A stretch of DNA of 38,466 nt, taken from an uncultured beta proteobacterium. GTDB taxonomy: Bacteria; Pseudomonadota; Gammaproteobacteria; Burkholderiales; Burkholderiaceae. The stretch lies in the NCBI GenBank assembly GCA_903867305.1, contig CAIPQU010000166.1, forward strand, positions 1 through 38,466, read 5' to 3'. A program made the position numbers and the translations under genes. Position 1 is the stretch's first letter. Every line of letters begins with the position of its first letter. Of the stretch, positions 26,772-37,258 are shown piece after piece. Below the pieces are notes generated by a model that saw only the letters and a list, made by a program, of their open reading frames with translations, did not search any database and was not told where the DNA came from.

Positions 26772-27875
26772 ATGCACTCAGTTATTTCTCTATTCAAAGA
26801 ACAGATTCAATCAGCCATTACGAATCAACAGACCATCAACATTACTGGGGGAAATACCAAACATTGGTATGGTGATGTTCCACATGGAGTTACTCTTGAT
26901 TCTCGGGCATATCAGGGTATCCTTGACTATCAACCGGAAGAGCTAGTTATTACAGTTTGCGCAGGCACACCGCTCAAAGAAGTCGAATCAAGCTTAGCGG
27001 AAAAAAAACAATACTTTGCTTTCGATCCACCATGTTTTGGCTCTGAAGCAACAGTCGGTGGAATGATTGCCTCCGGAATAGCTGGACCAGGTCGTGGCCA
27101 ATACGGGGGCCTTAGAGATTATGTACTTGGCACAAAAATCATGGATGGTCGTGGCCAAGTCTTATCTTTTGGGGGCAAGGTTATGAAAAACGTTGCCGGC
27201 TATGATGTTTCGCGTCTTCTACCAGGCTCACTGGGGACTTTGGCACTCTTGCTTGAGGTATCCATCAAAGTGTTACCTCAACCTGCCAAAACACAAACTC
27301 TAAAATTTGAAATTGATCAGGCTCAAGCAATCATTCAAATGAATACTTGGGCGAGTCAACCTCTGCCGTTATCAGCTAGTACCTGGATTGGTAATTCGAA
27401 TGGTGGTGAGTTATGGATTAGACTCGCAGGAGCCAATGCCGCAGTAGAGGCAGGTATTACCAAAATGAATCAACTCATCAAGTCTCAATTGATACCAGTA
27501 GAAGAGGCATCTTCATTTTGGCAAAGTGTTAAAGAGCAAGAGCACTCCTTTTTCAATGAATCAAATGAGCCTTTGTGGCGTTTTGCGATTAATCCTTTAA
27601 GCCCGCCACTGCCTTTTGAAAATCAAACCTTGATAGAGTGGTATGGTGGGCAACGATGGATTAAGGGTCATCTTTCCGCCTCGCAAGCACACAAAATTGC
27701 TCATCAACATGGTGGTCATGCGACTCTATTTCGTGGCTCCAAACCAGAAGGTGAGAGTGTCTTTACCCCATTATCTTTTAATCCCTTAACTGCGCCATTA
27801 GAGGTTGTCCAACAACGTATTCGACAAACCTTTGACCCTTATAGTGTATTTAAAACCGGTAGGATGCCTTTCTAA
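26772..27875 (+). CDS. glcE: Glycolate oxidase subunit GlcE (FAD-binding)
   Basis: GlcE is the second FAD-binding subunit of the three-part glycolate oxidase. The product of 367 residues (E. coli GlcE has 350) contains INITGGNTKHWYG near the N-terminus, then GVTLDSRAYQGILDYQPEEL. The PCMH-type segments DPPCFGSEATVGGMIASG (about 85-102) and KVMKNVAGYDVSRLLPGSLG (about 136-155) follow, and the C-terminal DPYSVFKTGRMPF is characteristic of the family. It is separated from glcD by 9 bp and from glcF by 3 bp, so the three subunits are probably co-translated. Confidence 0.94.
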   Translation: MHSVISLFKEQIQSAITNQQTINITGGNTKHWYGDVPHGVTLDSRAYQGILDYQPEELVITVCAGTPLKEVESSLAEKKQYFAFDPPCFGSEATVGGMIASGIAGPGRGQYGGLRDYVLGTKIMDGRGQVLSFGGKVMKNVAGYDVSRLLPGSLGTLALLLEVSIKVLPQPAKTQTLKFEIDQAQAIIQMNTWASQPLPLSASTWIGNSNGGELWIRLAGANAAVEAGITKMNQLIKSQLIPVEEASSFWQSVKEQEHSFFNESNEPLWRFAINPLSPPLPFENQTLIEWYGGQRWIKGHLSASQAHKIAHQHGGHATLFRGSKPEGESVFTPLSFNPLTAPLEVVQQRIRQTFDPYSVFKTGRMPF

Positions 27876-27878
27876 TTT

Positions 27879-29141
27879 ATGCAAACCGACTTATCACCTC
27901 AATTAGCTAGTCATCCTGAAGGTCTAGCGGCACAAAAATTGTTGTCAAACTGCGTGCATTGTGGTTTTTGTACAGCAACTTGTCCTACATACCAACTCTT
28001 AGGAGACGAGCTTGATGGGCCCCGAGGGCGGATCTATCTGATCAAACAAATGGCAGAAGGTAAAGTGGCCACCGAAAAGACGCGAACCCACTTGGACCGT
28101 TGTCTAACCTGTAGAAATTGTGAGAGCACCTGTCCTAGCGGTGTTCAATATGGGCATTTACTTGACATCGGCAGAAAGTGGGCCGAGGAGCAGACGCCTC
28201 CAAGACCTTTCCAAGAAAGAGCAGTTCGCTGGCTTTTAAAAGAAACGCTCACAAGATCAGAGATCTTTGAACCTGCGATGCAAATTGGTCGAGCAGTAAA
28301 ACCTCTTCTTCCATCATCCTTGAAAAAGAAGATTCCAACGAGCTATTTTTCAAATACCCCTCTTCCACCAAAAACAGCTTCCTTTTCAACAAAAATGCTT
28401 TTTTTAGAGGGCTGTGTTCAGCCAGGAATGTTGCCTAATATTAATCATGCAACCCGGCGGGTCTTGCATGCTTTACAAATTGAATTAATTACTCCTCCAA
28501 AAGCAGGTTGTTGTGGGGCTTTACGACATCACCTCAATGACCATGAAGGCGGTAAAAATGACATTCGTAATAATATTGATGCTTGGTGGCCTATCATCGG
28601 TAAAGAAAATATTAGCGCTATCGTAACCAACGCTTCTGGGTGCGGTGTCATGGTAAAAGATTACGCTTACCTCTTAAAAGATGATCCCCTTTACGCCCAA
28701 AAGGCAATTGCCGTGAGCTCTCTCTCAAAGGATATCAGTGAGATTATTCCGCAATACCTACCAGATTTAATTGATCGACTAGGGACTGAGGTTAAGGTAG
28801 GGGTAACTTATCACCCCCCGTGTACCCTGCAACATGGGCAACAGATCAAGGGGCAAGTGGAAGATATACTTACACAAATAGGTGTAAAAACAAACCTTTG
28901 CGAGGATAGCCACCTATGTTGCGGTTCAGCTGGAACATACTCAATTCTGCAAGAGTCCTTATCAAATCAGTTAAGAGAACAAAAATTAGATAAACTATTG
29001 GAAGCGTCTTGCGTAAATCAATCAAAATATATCGTTTCTGGTAACGTTGGTTGTATTACTCACCTTCAGAACGAAAATTTACCGGTAACCCATTGGATTG
29101 AAATTGTTGATCAACTATTAATGAATAAAGACTTCAAATGA
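27879..29141 (+). CDS. glcF: Glycolate oxidase iron-sulfur subunit GlcF
   Basis: GlcF carries electrons from the flavin subunits toward the quinone pool. The 420-residue product has two N-terminal [4Fe-4S] motifs: Cys25, 28, 31 and 35 in CVHCGFCTATC, and Cys75, 78, 81 and 85 in CLTCRNCESTC. Two C-terminal CCG domains include AGCCGALRHH (about 209-218) and CCGSAGTYS (about 347-355). These features define the GlcF/LutA-like group; the length and the glcDE context specify GlcF. The stop overlaps the yggS start (ATGA at 29138-29141), coupling the oxidase genes to yggS and proC. Confidence 0.95.
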   Translation: MQTDLSPQLASHPEGLAAQKLLSNCVHCGFCTATCPTYQLLGDELDGPRGRIYLIKQMAEGKVATEKTRTHLDRCLTCRNCESTCPSGVQYGHLLDIGRKWAEEQTPPRPFQERAVRWLLKETLTRSEIFEPAMQIGRAVKPLLPSSLKKKIPTSYFSNTPLPPKTASFSTKMLFLEGCVQPGMLPNINHATRRVLHALQIELITPPKAGCCGALRHHLNDHEGGKNDIRNNIDAWWPIIGKENISAIVTNASGCGVMVKDYAYLLKDDPLYAQKAIAVSSLSKDISEIIPQYLPDLIDRLGTEVKVGVTYHPPCTLQHGQQIKGQVEDILTQIGVKTNLCEDSHLCCGSAGTYSILQESLSNQLREQKLDKLLEASCVNQSKYIVSGNVGCITHLQNENLPVTHWIEIVDQLLMNKDFK

Positions 29142-29869
29142 GCGCTATTGGAGATCAACTTCTCTATGTTAAAGGCCGTATATCTCAGGCATGTATTCGA
29201 TTTGGGCGCAATGAAAAAAACGTTCATCTCGTCGCTGTTTCTAAAACACACTCTGCCGCCAAGGTAAGGGAAGCCTTTGCGGCTGGTCAGAAAGAATTTG
29301 CTGAAAACTATGTTCAAGAAGGTACTGACAAAATAGTTGAACTAGAAGATATTCGCAAAAAAATTATTTGGCATTTTATAGGTCCAGTTCAAAGTAATAA
29401 AACCCGTTTTATTGCAGAGTCTTTTGACTGGGTGCAAAGTGTCGATCGTTTTAAAATTGCTCAGCGATTATCAGATCAACGACCTAGAGACATGGCTGAC
29501 CTGAACATCTGTCTTCAAGTCAACATCTCTGGAGAGTCAACTAAAAGCGGCGTTTCCCCAAGTGAAGCTTTATTAACGTGTCTAGATATCGCTGAATTAC
29601 CAAACATGACTCTGCGTGGTTTAATGGCAATTCCAGAGCCAGGTGCCTCTCTACAATCGATAAAAAATTTCCACAAACTCTTTATCGAGATTCAACAACA
29701 TCTCAAACGACATCAATTCAAAAATAAATTCGATACCTTGTCTATTGGAATGTCAGATGATTTAGATCGCGCTATTGAAGGAGGTAGCACGATGGTGCGG
29801 ATTGGTACGGCGATTTTTGGTCCTCGTGAACCAGAGCTTGTTGAAGAAGACTCTGAAGAAAAAGAATGA
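29138..29869 (+). CDS. YggS family pyridoxal phosphate homeostasis protein
   Basis: This is a PLP-binding protein of the YggS/PLPBP family that buffers free pyridoxal phosphate; no enzymatic reaction is established for the family. The 243-residue product is slightly longer than E. coli YggS (234). The PLP lysine is Lys36 in LVAVSKTHS, the same position as in E. coli. Other conserved segments are FAENYVQEG (about 53-61), WHFIGPVQSNKTR (84-96), LQVNISGESTKSG and the phosphate-binding LSIGMSDDLDRAIEGGSTMVRIGTAIFG split near the C-terminus. It overlaps both glcF and proC by ATGA, and pairing with proC is common in bacteria. A charged C-terminal tail (EEDSEEKE) is an addition. Confidence 0.95.
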   Translation: MSAIGDQLLYVKGRISQACIRFGRNEKNVHLVAVSKTHSAAKVREAFAAGQKEFAENYVQEGTDKIVELEDIRKKIIWHFIGPVQSNKTRFIAESFDWVQSVDRFKIAQRLSDQRPRDMADLNICLQVNISGESTKSGVSPSEALLTCLDIAELPNMTLRGLMAIPEPGASLQSIKNFHKLFIEIQQHLKRHQFKNKFDTLSIGMSDDLDRAIEGGSTMVRIGTAIFGPREPELVEEDSEEKE

Positions 29870-30717
29870 TCCATCCATCACAACTGAAGATTGCATTTAT
29901 TGGTGGTGGCAATATGGCAAGTGCGATCATTAGTGGTTTGATTCAAAACGGTTTAAATCCTAACAACCTTTTAGCGATCGATCCCTCTGAATCTGCAAGG
30001 AATGTTCTGATTGAAAAATATCATGTAATGACACAAGCTGATATCGTCTCAAGTAAAAAATTTCTACAAACCGCCTCATTAGTCGTACTAAGTATCAAGC
30101 CCCAACAAATGCTGGAAGCAATGACTGCGCTGAGTATGTGCTTAAAAGAACTTCCTGAGTCTGAATATCTCATACTCAGTATTGTTGCAGGAGTTCGATC
30201 AATGGATATCGAAAAATATTTGGATCGGGCAAGGATTGTACGTGCGATGCCCAATACCCCAGCATTGATTCAAAAAGGGGTAACTGGGCTCTTTCGTGGA
30301 AAAAACGTTAATGGTGATGATATCGAATTAGTCGAAATCGTCAGTAAAGCGATTGGGCAATATGTATGGGTTGATCGGGAAGAACTTCTAGATATTGTCA
30401 CTGCACTCTCTGGTAGTGGTCCTGCTTATGTTTTTTCTATGATTGAAAACTTAATTGAAAGTGCTTGCTTATTGGGGCTAAGTTATGAGCAAGCAAAATT
30501 GCTAGCGACACAAACTATCATTGGTGCGGGAGAGCTTGCTCTTCAATCAAGCGAATCACCAACTATCCTACGAGAAAAAGTAACCTCTAAAGGGGGTACA
30601 ACTTTTGCTGCGCTTGAAGTACTACGAGAGCATCATTGGGGCCAAGCTCTTCAAGAGGCTATAAAAGCTGCTACAAAAAGAGCTCAAGAATTAGGCGATG
30701 AGTTTAGTCAAAAATAA
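29866..30717 (+). CDS. proC: Pyrroline-5-carboxylate reductase
   Basis: ProC reduces 1-pyrroline-5-carboxylate to proline with NAD(P)H in the cytoplasm. The product has 283 residues. The N-terminal Rossmann motif is IAFIGGGNMASAII (about 9-22), and VLSIKPQQM (about 73-81) marks the nucleotide-binding region. The conserved RAMPNTPALIQKGVTGL and the C-terminal ALSGSGPAYVFSMIENL and REKVTSKGGTTFAALEVL signatures are complete. It overlaps yggS by ATGA, and its TAA stop directly abuts the stop codon of the convergent ubiA gene, with no intergenic base. Confidence 0.97.
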   Translation: MIHPSQLKIAFIGGGNMASAIISGLIQNGLNPNNLLAIDPSESARNVLIEKYHVMTQADIVSSKKFLQTASLVVLSIKPQQMLEAMTALSMCLKELPESEYLILSIVAGVRSMDIEKYLDRARIVRAMPNTPALIQKGVTGLFRGKNVNGDDIELVEIVSKAIGQYVWVDREELLDIVTALSGSGPAYVFSMIENLIESACLLGLSYEQAKLLATQTIIGAGELALQSSESPTILREKVTSKGGTTFAALEVLREHHWGQALQEAIKAATKRAQELGDEFSQK

Positions 30718-31593
30718 CTATTGCATGTGGTAGGCTAGTACAACACCAACAAATAATGCAGCGCCCAACCAATTGTTGTGATTAAAGGCTTTAAAGCATT
30801 TCATACGATCTCTCGTTTTTACCAGAGTGTAGTGATAGACGGCGCATCCACTAGCCGTTAGCCAGCCTAGCCAAAACCATGAATTAAGATTTTCTAAAAT
30901 AGCTAAGAAGGCCATAATCCCTAAAAATAGTATGTAACATAGGACGATCGCGGTAACTTCATATTTCCCAAAAGTAATTGCTGAGGTTTTAATGCCGATT
31001 CTTAGATCATCATCACGATCCACCATGGCATAGGCAGTGTCGTAGGCTATCGCCCAAAAAATATTACCGAGTAACATAAACCATGCTTGCCAAGGTAATG
31101 TATTTAATTCAGCAGCGTAGGCCATGGGGATTCCAAATCCAAAAGCAATGCCGAGAATAGCTTGAGGAATAGAAAAAAACCTTTTCGTAAAAGGATACAA
31201 AATAGCAATGAATAAAGCTGCAAAGGATAACTCAATGGTCAAAAGATTTAATGGTAAAACTAATAGGAAAGCAATCATTGCTAGTACACCTGCAACAAGA
31301 AGTGTTTCTTTCCCACTAATTTTCCCAGATGTTAAAGGACGATGTTCAGTGCGCTTAACATATTGATCAAAATCTCGATCTGCATAATCATTGATTGCAC
31401 AACCTGCACTTCGCATTAATAAGGTGCCAAAAGAAAATATCAATACATGAGCAAGGGGTGGTTGACCATGACTTGCAAACCATAAGGCCCAAAGAGTTGG
31501 CCAAAGTAGCAGGACAGTTCCAATGGGTTTATGTAATCTGACTAAATAGGCGTATTGAATCAGCTTGAACTTAATTTGCTTCATCAAAGCCAT
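30718..31593 (-). CDS. ubiA: 4-hydroxybenzoate octaprenyltransferase
   Basis: UbiA attaches the polyprenyl tail to 4-hydroxybenzoate in ubiquinone synthesis and is an integral inner-membrane protein. The chosen ATG (31593) has AGGGG just upstream and gives 291 residues. An ATG at 31584, overlapping the oxyR stop as TGATG, is an alternative that removes three residues. The two Asp-rich motifs that bind Mg-prenyl diphosphate are NDYADRDFD and DRDDDLRIG, about 125 residues apart. The start [20 protein letters not shown] and several further hydrophobic spans are typical of the family. It is downstream of and overlaps oxyR, probably in the recG-oxyR-ubiA transcript. Confidence 0.95.
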   Translation of the reverse strand: MALMKQIKFKLIQYAYLVRLHKPIGTVLLLWPTLWALWFASHGQPPLAHVLIFSFGTLLMRSAGCAINDYADRDFDQYVKRTEHRPLTSGKISGKETLLVAGVLAMIAFLLVLPLNLLTIELSFAALFIAILYPFTKRFFSIPQAILGIAFGFGIPMAYAAELNTLPWQAWFMLLGNIFWAIAYDTAYAMVDRDDDLRIGIKTSAITFGKYEVTAIVLCYILFLGIMAFLAILENLNSWFWLGWLTASGCAVYHYTLVKTRDRMKCFKAFNHNNWLGAALFVGVVLAYHMQ

Positions 31594-32507
31594 TTCACCC
31601 CTGGTAGTGCACAAAATTGAATTGTTTTTGCAAGCGCTTGAATGGCGGGTGCTCGTTGAATTCCTTTACGATAAATAAGTACAATTCGACGACAGGGCTC
31701 TGGAGCAATAAATGGGATATATTTAACTAAACTTTCTTTAAAATTGGTTTCTGAGACCGCCGTTCTCGGTAATACTGAGATCCCGATTCCTCCAGCCACC
31801 ATCTGCCGGATAGTTTCTAGAGAGGAACCCTCAAAATTTTTCGGGCCCTCTTCAAATAATAACTTTGCGCGGTTCAGCTCGGGACAGACCTGTAAAACAT
31901 GATCTCTAAAACAATGCCCTGCGCCTAGTAGTAACATATTTTGTGTACTTAATTCATGAGGTCCAATGAATTCTCGTATTGCCCACTCATGTGCCTGAGG
32001 GACACTGACCATATAAGGCTCATCATATAACTCAATCACCTCTAAACCATTACGATTAAAAGGTTCAGCCAAAATTGCACAATCTAATTCATCTTGCTTG
32101 AGCATTTCTAATATAGATGCAGTAAATGTCTCATATAGGAACAAAGGGATATCTGGTAAGCGAGCTTTAGCCTGACCAACTAAGCTAGGTAAAAGATAAG
32201 GTGCAATCGTATAAATAGCCCCCAGACGAAGAGGGCCTTTCATGGGATCAACGCCAATCTTTGCCATATCTGAAAAGCGCTTCGCTTCTTCTAATATGCG
32301 AAGAGCTTGTTCAATTAATAATTTACCTTGCGGAGTTACTGAAATATCTCCGGAATTACGATGAAAGATTTGAACATCTAACTCTTCTTCAAGCTTTTTG
32401 ACGGCAACAGACAATGTCGGTTGAGAAACAAAACAAGCCTGGGCTGCACGTCCAAAATGTTTTTCTTTGGCAACCGCAACAATATAACGAAGTTCCGTCA
32501 GGGTCAT
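31584..32507 (-). CDS. oxyR: LysR-family peroxide sensor OxyR
   Basis: This is a LysR-type transcriptional regulator of 307 residues. The N-terminal winged helix has [20 protein letters not shown] and [17 protein letters not shown]. In the regulatory domain [12 protein letters not shown] places cysteines at residues 199 and 208, the same positions as the peroxidatic and resolving cysteines that form the regulatory disulfide of E. coli OxyR. This supports hydrogen peroxide sensing rather than a generic LysR role. It starts 3 bp after the recG stop, and an oxyR-recG association is known in other proteobacteria. No catalase or alkyl hydroperoxide reductase gene is in the window. Confidence 0.93.
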   Translation of the reverse strand: MTLTELRYIVAVAKEKHFGRAAQACFVSQPTLSVAVKKLEEELDVQIFHRNSGDISVTPQGKLLIEQALRILEEAKRFSDMAKIGVDPMKGPLRLGAIYTIAPYLLPSLVGQAKARLPDIPLFLYETFTASILEMLKQDELDCAILAEPFNRNGLEVIELYDEPYMVSVPQAHEWAIREFIGPHELSTQNMLLLGAGHCFRDHVLQVCPELNRAKLLFEEGPKNFEGSSLETIRQMVAGGIGISVLPRTAVSETNFKESLVKYIPFIAPEPCRRIVLIYRKGIQRAPAIQALAKTIQFCALPGVKWL

Positions 32508-32510
32508 AAT

Positions 32511-34571
32511 TTATGCTTTAAGGTAATCGGCTCTAGAGCCAAGCCAGCGCTGAAGATGAAGCTCAGCTAATTCAGGTGCTGTTGCTAATATATCATGCGC
32601 AAAGTCTTTTACAAGAGATACTAACCAAGCGTCTCGCTGTAAATCAACAAATCGCAACATCGATTCACCCGATTGCCTTGATCCTAATAATTCCCCCGGG
32701 CCCCTCAAAGATAAGTCATGTTCCGCAATGATGAATCCATCTGTATTTTCGCGAAGAACCTTTAGCCGCTCTTTGGCAGCAAAAGACAACTGCTCACCAT
32801 ATAAAAGAATACATACGGAGTCAGCTTCGCCCCGACCAACTCGGCCACGTAATTGATGGATCTGAGAATACCCAAAACGCTCAGAATGTTCAATAATCAT
32901 CAGACTTGCATTCGGTACATCGACCCCTACCTCAATCACTGTAGTACTCACGAGTAGCTGAATATCGCCCTTTTTGAAGTCCAACATAATTTGAGACTTT
33001 TCTTCACTAGACATCCGGCCATGCATCATGGCGATACGGAACTCAGGAAGCTTTGTTTTTAAAGTCTCAAATGTATCTGTCACGGTTTGCAATTGGAGGA
33101 CTTCAGACTCTTCAATTAATGGGCAGACCCAATATGCCTGACGCCCTAAAGTGAGCTCCTTTCTAATGCCAATGAGGACTTCATCCCGCCGCGTATCTTT
33201 AAATAACTTTGTCAAAATAGGCTTACGTCCAGGAGGTAATTCATCAATCACTGAAACTTCTAAATCGGCATAATAGGTCATCGCTAAAGTCCTCGGGATG
33301 GGAGTCGCCGACATCATTAATTGATGAGCATAGATATCTTCCGTTCCCTGTTGGCCATGAAACTGTAAGCGCTGCCTAACCCCAAAGCGATGCTGTTCAT
33401 CAATAATTGCAAGGCCTAATTGTGCAAACTCGACTCCCACTTGAATTAAGGCATGAGTTCCGATGGCTAACTGCGCTTGACCTGTTTTGATTTTCTCTTG
33501 CGCAAGCTTCTTATCTTTTGACTTTAAACTACCTGTAAGCCAAACCATTTCAATACCCAGCTTTGAAAACCATGGCTCAAATTTTCGAAAATGTTGTTCT
33601 GCCAAAATTTCTGTAGGCGCCATGAGGGCGACCTGATAACCATGGTCGATGGCATGTGCTGCTGCGAGAGCAGCAACGGCGGTTTTTCCACTGCCCACAT
33701 CGCCTTGTAATAATCGATTCATGGGATATGGTTTGCCAAGATCAATGGCGATTTCCTCCCAAACTTTTTTTTGAGCATTTGTCAAAGTAAAGGGTAATAA
33801 TGAAAACAACTTCTGGACAAAGCCGCCAGAGGATTGATTCATGTGGGGTGCTTTTCTCTTTTGCCGCTCTATATGCGCCCGTTGTAAAGATATTTGCTGA
33901 GCTAAGAGTTCTTCAAATTGAATCCTGCGCCATGCTGGATGAGTTCTTTCCAACAGTGCCTCTTTATCCGTCTGAGCATTAGGGTAATGCAAAGAAAAAA
34001 TGGATTCTTCCAAACTTGGAAGGTCTTTTAATAATTTATATTTGCCATCGGTGATAGTCTTTAAGGGAATAATCTCGCGTAAAAACTTTCTAACTGTGGG
34101 ATCTTTTAGCCCCTTTTCGATTCCCTTGCGAACAGTGATTTGACCAACCCCCGCAATCGTTGAATAAACCGGCGTTAATTGTTGGGGCAGCGGCGTATCT
34201 GGCAATACTGCTTTTACCGTAGGATGAACCATCTCTGGCCCCATAAAGCCCTGCTTCACATCGCCCCTAACGCGTACAAAGTTGCCTATTGCCATTTGCT
34301 TTTGTTGGCTTGGGTAAAAATTCAGAAAACGAAGGACTAACTCCGTGTTTTCGTCTGCAATAACAACAACTAATTGACGTCGAGGTCTAAATTTAACATC
34401 GCACTGTATGACCTTGCCTTGAGTTTGAACCGTTGTTTGACCAAGCCCAGAAATGGCATTTTCAAGAGAGATTAATTCCGTCTCATCTTCGTAACGAATT
34501 GGAAGATGAAGGGCTAAAGCTGCTGGAGTGTCAAGGCCAAGGCGCTCTAAGGGAGATTTATTTTCTGGCAT
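32511..34571 (-). CDS. recG: ATP-dependent DNA helicase RecG
   Basis: RecG remodels stalled replication forks and Holliday junctions. The 686-residue product (E. coli 693) has an N-terminal wedge/OB region (about 45-130: VQTQGKVIQCDVKFRPRRQL) and the helicase core. Walker A is LLQGDVGSGKTAVAALAA (about 288-305) and the DExH box is IIDEQHRFG (about 390-398). Further motifs are MSATPIPRTLAMT, STTVIEVGVDVPNASLMIIE (about 543-562) and the C-terminal QLRGRVGRG. The wedge start PLERLGLDTPAALALHLPIRYED matches RecG. It is divergent from queA by 51 bp and is the first gene of recG-oxyR-ubiA. Confidence 0.96.
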   Translation of the reverse strand: MPENKSPLERLGLDTPAALALHLPIRYEDETELISLENAISGLGQTTVQTQGKVIQCDVKFRPRRQLVVVIADENTELVLRFLNFYPSQQKQMAIGNFVRVRGDVKQGFMGPEMVHPTVKAVLPDTPLPQQLTPVYSTIAGVGQITVRKGIEKGLKDPTVRKFLREIIPLKTITDGKYKLLKDLPSLEESIFSLHYPNAQTDKEALLERTHPAWRRIQFEELLAQQISLQRAHIERQKRKAPHMNQSSGGFVQKLFSLLPFTLTNAQKKVWEEIAIDLGKPYPMNRLLQGDVGSGKTAVAALAAAHAIDHGYQVALMAPTEILAEQHFRKFEPWFSKLGIEMVWLTGSLKSKDKKLAQEKIKTGQAQLAIGTHALIQVGVEFAQLGLAIIDEQHRFGVRQRLQFHGQQGTEDIYAHQLMMSATPIPRTLAMTYYADLEVSVIDELPPGRKPILTKLFKDTRRDEVLIGIRKELTLGRQAYWVCPLIEESEVLQLQTVTDTFETLKTKLPEFRIAMMHGRMSSEEKSQIMLDFKKGDIQLLVSTTVIEVGVDVPNASLMIIEHSERFGYSQIHQLRGRVGRGEADSVCILLYGEQLSFAAKERLKVLRENTDGFIIAEHDLSLRGPGELLGSRQSGESMLRFVDLQRDAWLVSLVKDFAHDILATAPELAELHLQRWLGSRADYLKA

Positions 34572-34622
34572 GAAGTTTTGTTAATCCGTTTAAAATATCC
34601 CATTTACTGCCTCGTACATTAT

Positions 34623-36862
<2,240 letters not shown>

Positions 36863-36923
36863 GTCCGTTAAAATCATCATAATTTGAATTCATCCAGTTT
36901 TATTAACTTTAAAAGGAATTACC

Positions 36924-37250
36924 ATGTGGATTAACAATGCGTATGCTCAATTTGGTGGTGCTGGAGGTAGTGACAGCGGCTTGTCCTCAATCATCATGAT
37001 GGTTGGTATGTTTGCGGTTCTCTATTTCATTATGATCAGACCACAAATGAAGCGTCAAAAAGAATTAAAAACGATGCTAGAGTCTCTAGCAAAAGGTGAT
37101 GAAGTTGCAACAGCAAGTGGTCTGATGGGGAAAATTACGGATCTGAAAGATCAGTATGTCACCATCGAACTTTCCCCGAACTTTACTGTCAAAATGCAAA
37201 GATCTGCTATTGCAGCCATTTTGCCAAAAGACACTCTTAAATCTATCTAA
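36924..37250 (+). CDS. yajC: Preprotein translocase subunit YajC
   Basis: YajC is a small inner-membrane component of the SecDF-YajC complex that assists the Sec translocon. The 108-residue product has a short periplasmic N-terminus and one membrane span (about 21-39, SSIIMMVGMFAVLYFIMIRP), followed by the conserved RPQMKRQKELKTMLESLAKGD and a small cytoplasmic beta domain (VATASGLMGKITDLKD). An AAAAGGA ribosome binding site precedes the ATG. The gene follows tgt by 61 bp and precedes secD by 8 bp. Confidence 0.96.
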   Translation: MWINNAYAQFGGAGGSDSGLSSIIMMVGMFAVLYFIMIRPQMKRQKELKTMLESLAKGDEVATASGLMGKITDLKDQYVTIELSPNFTVKMQRSAIAAILPKDTLKSI

Positions 37251-37258
37251 GTTATCGC

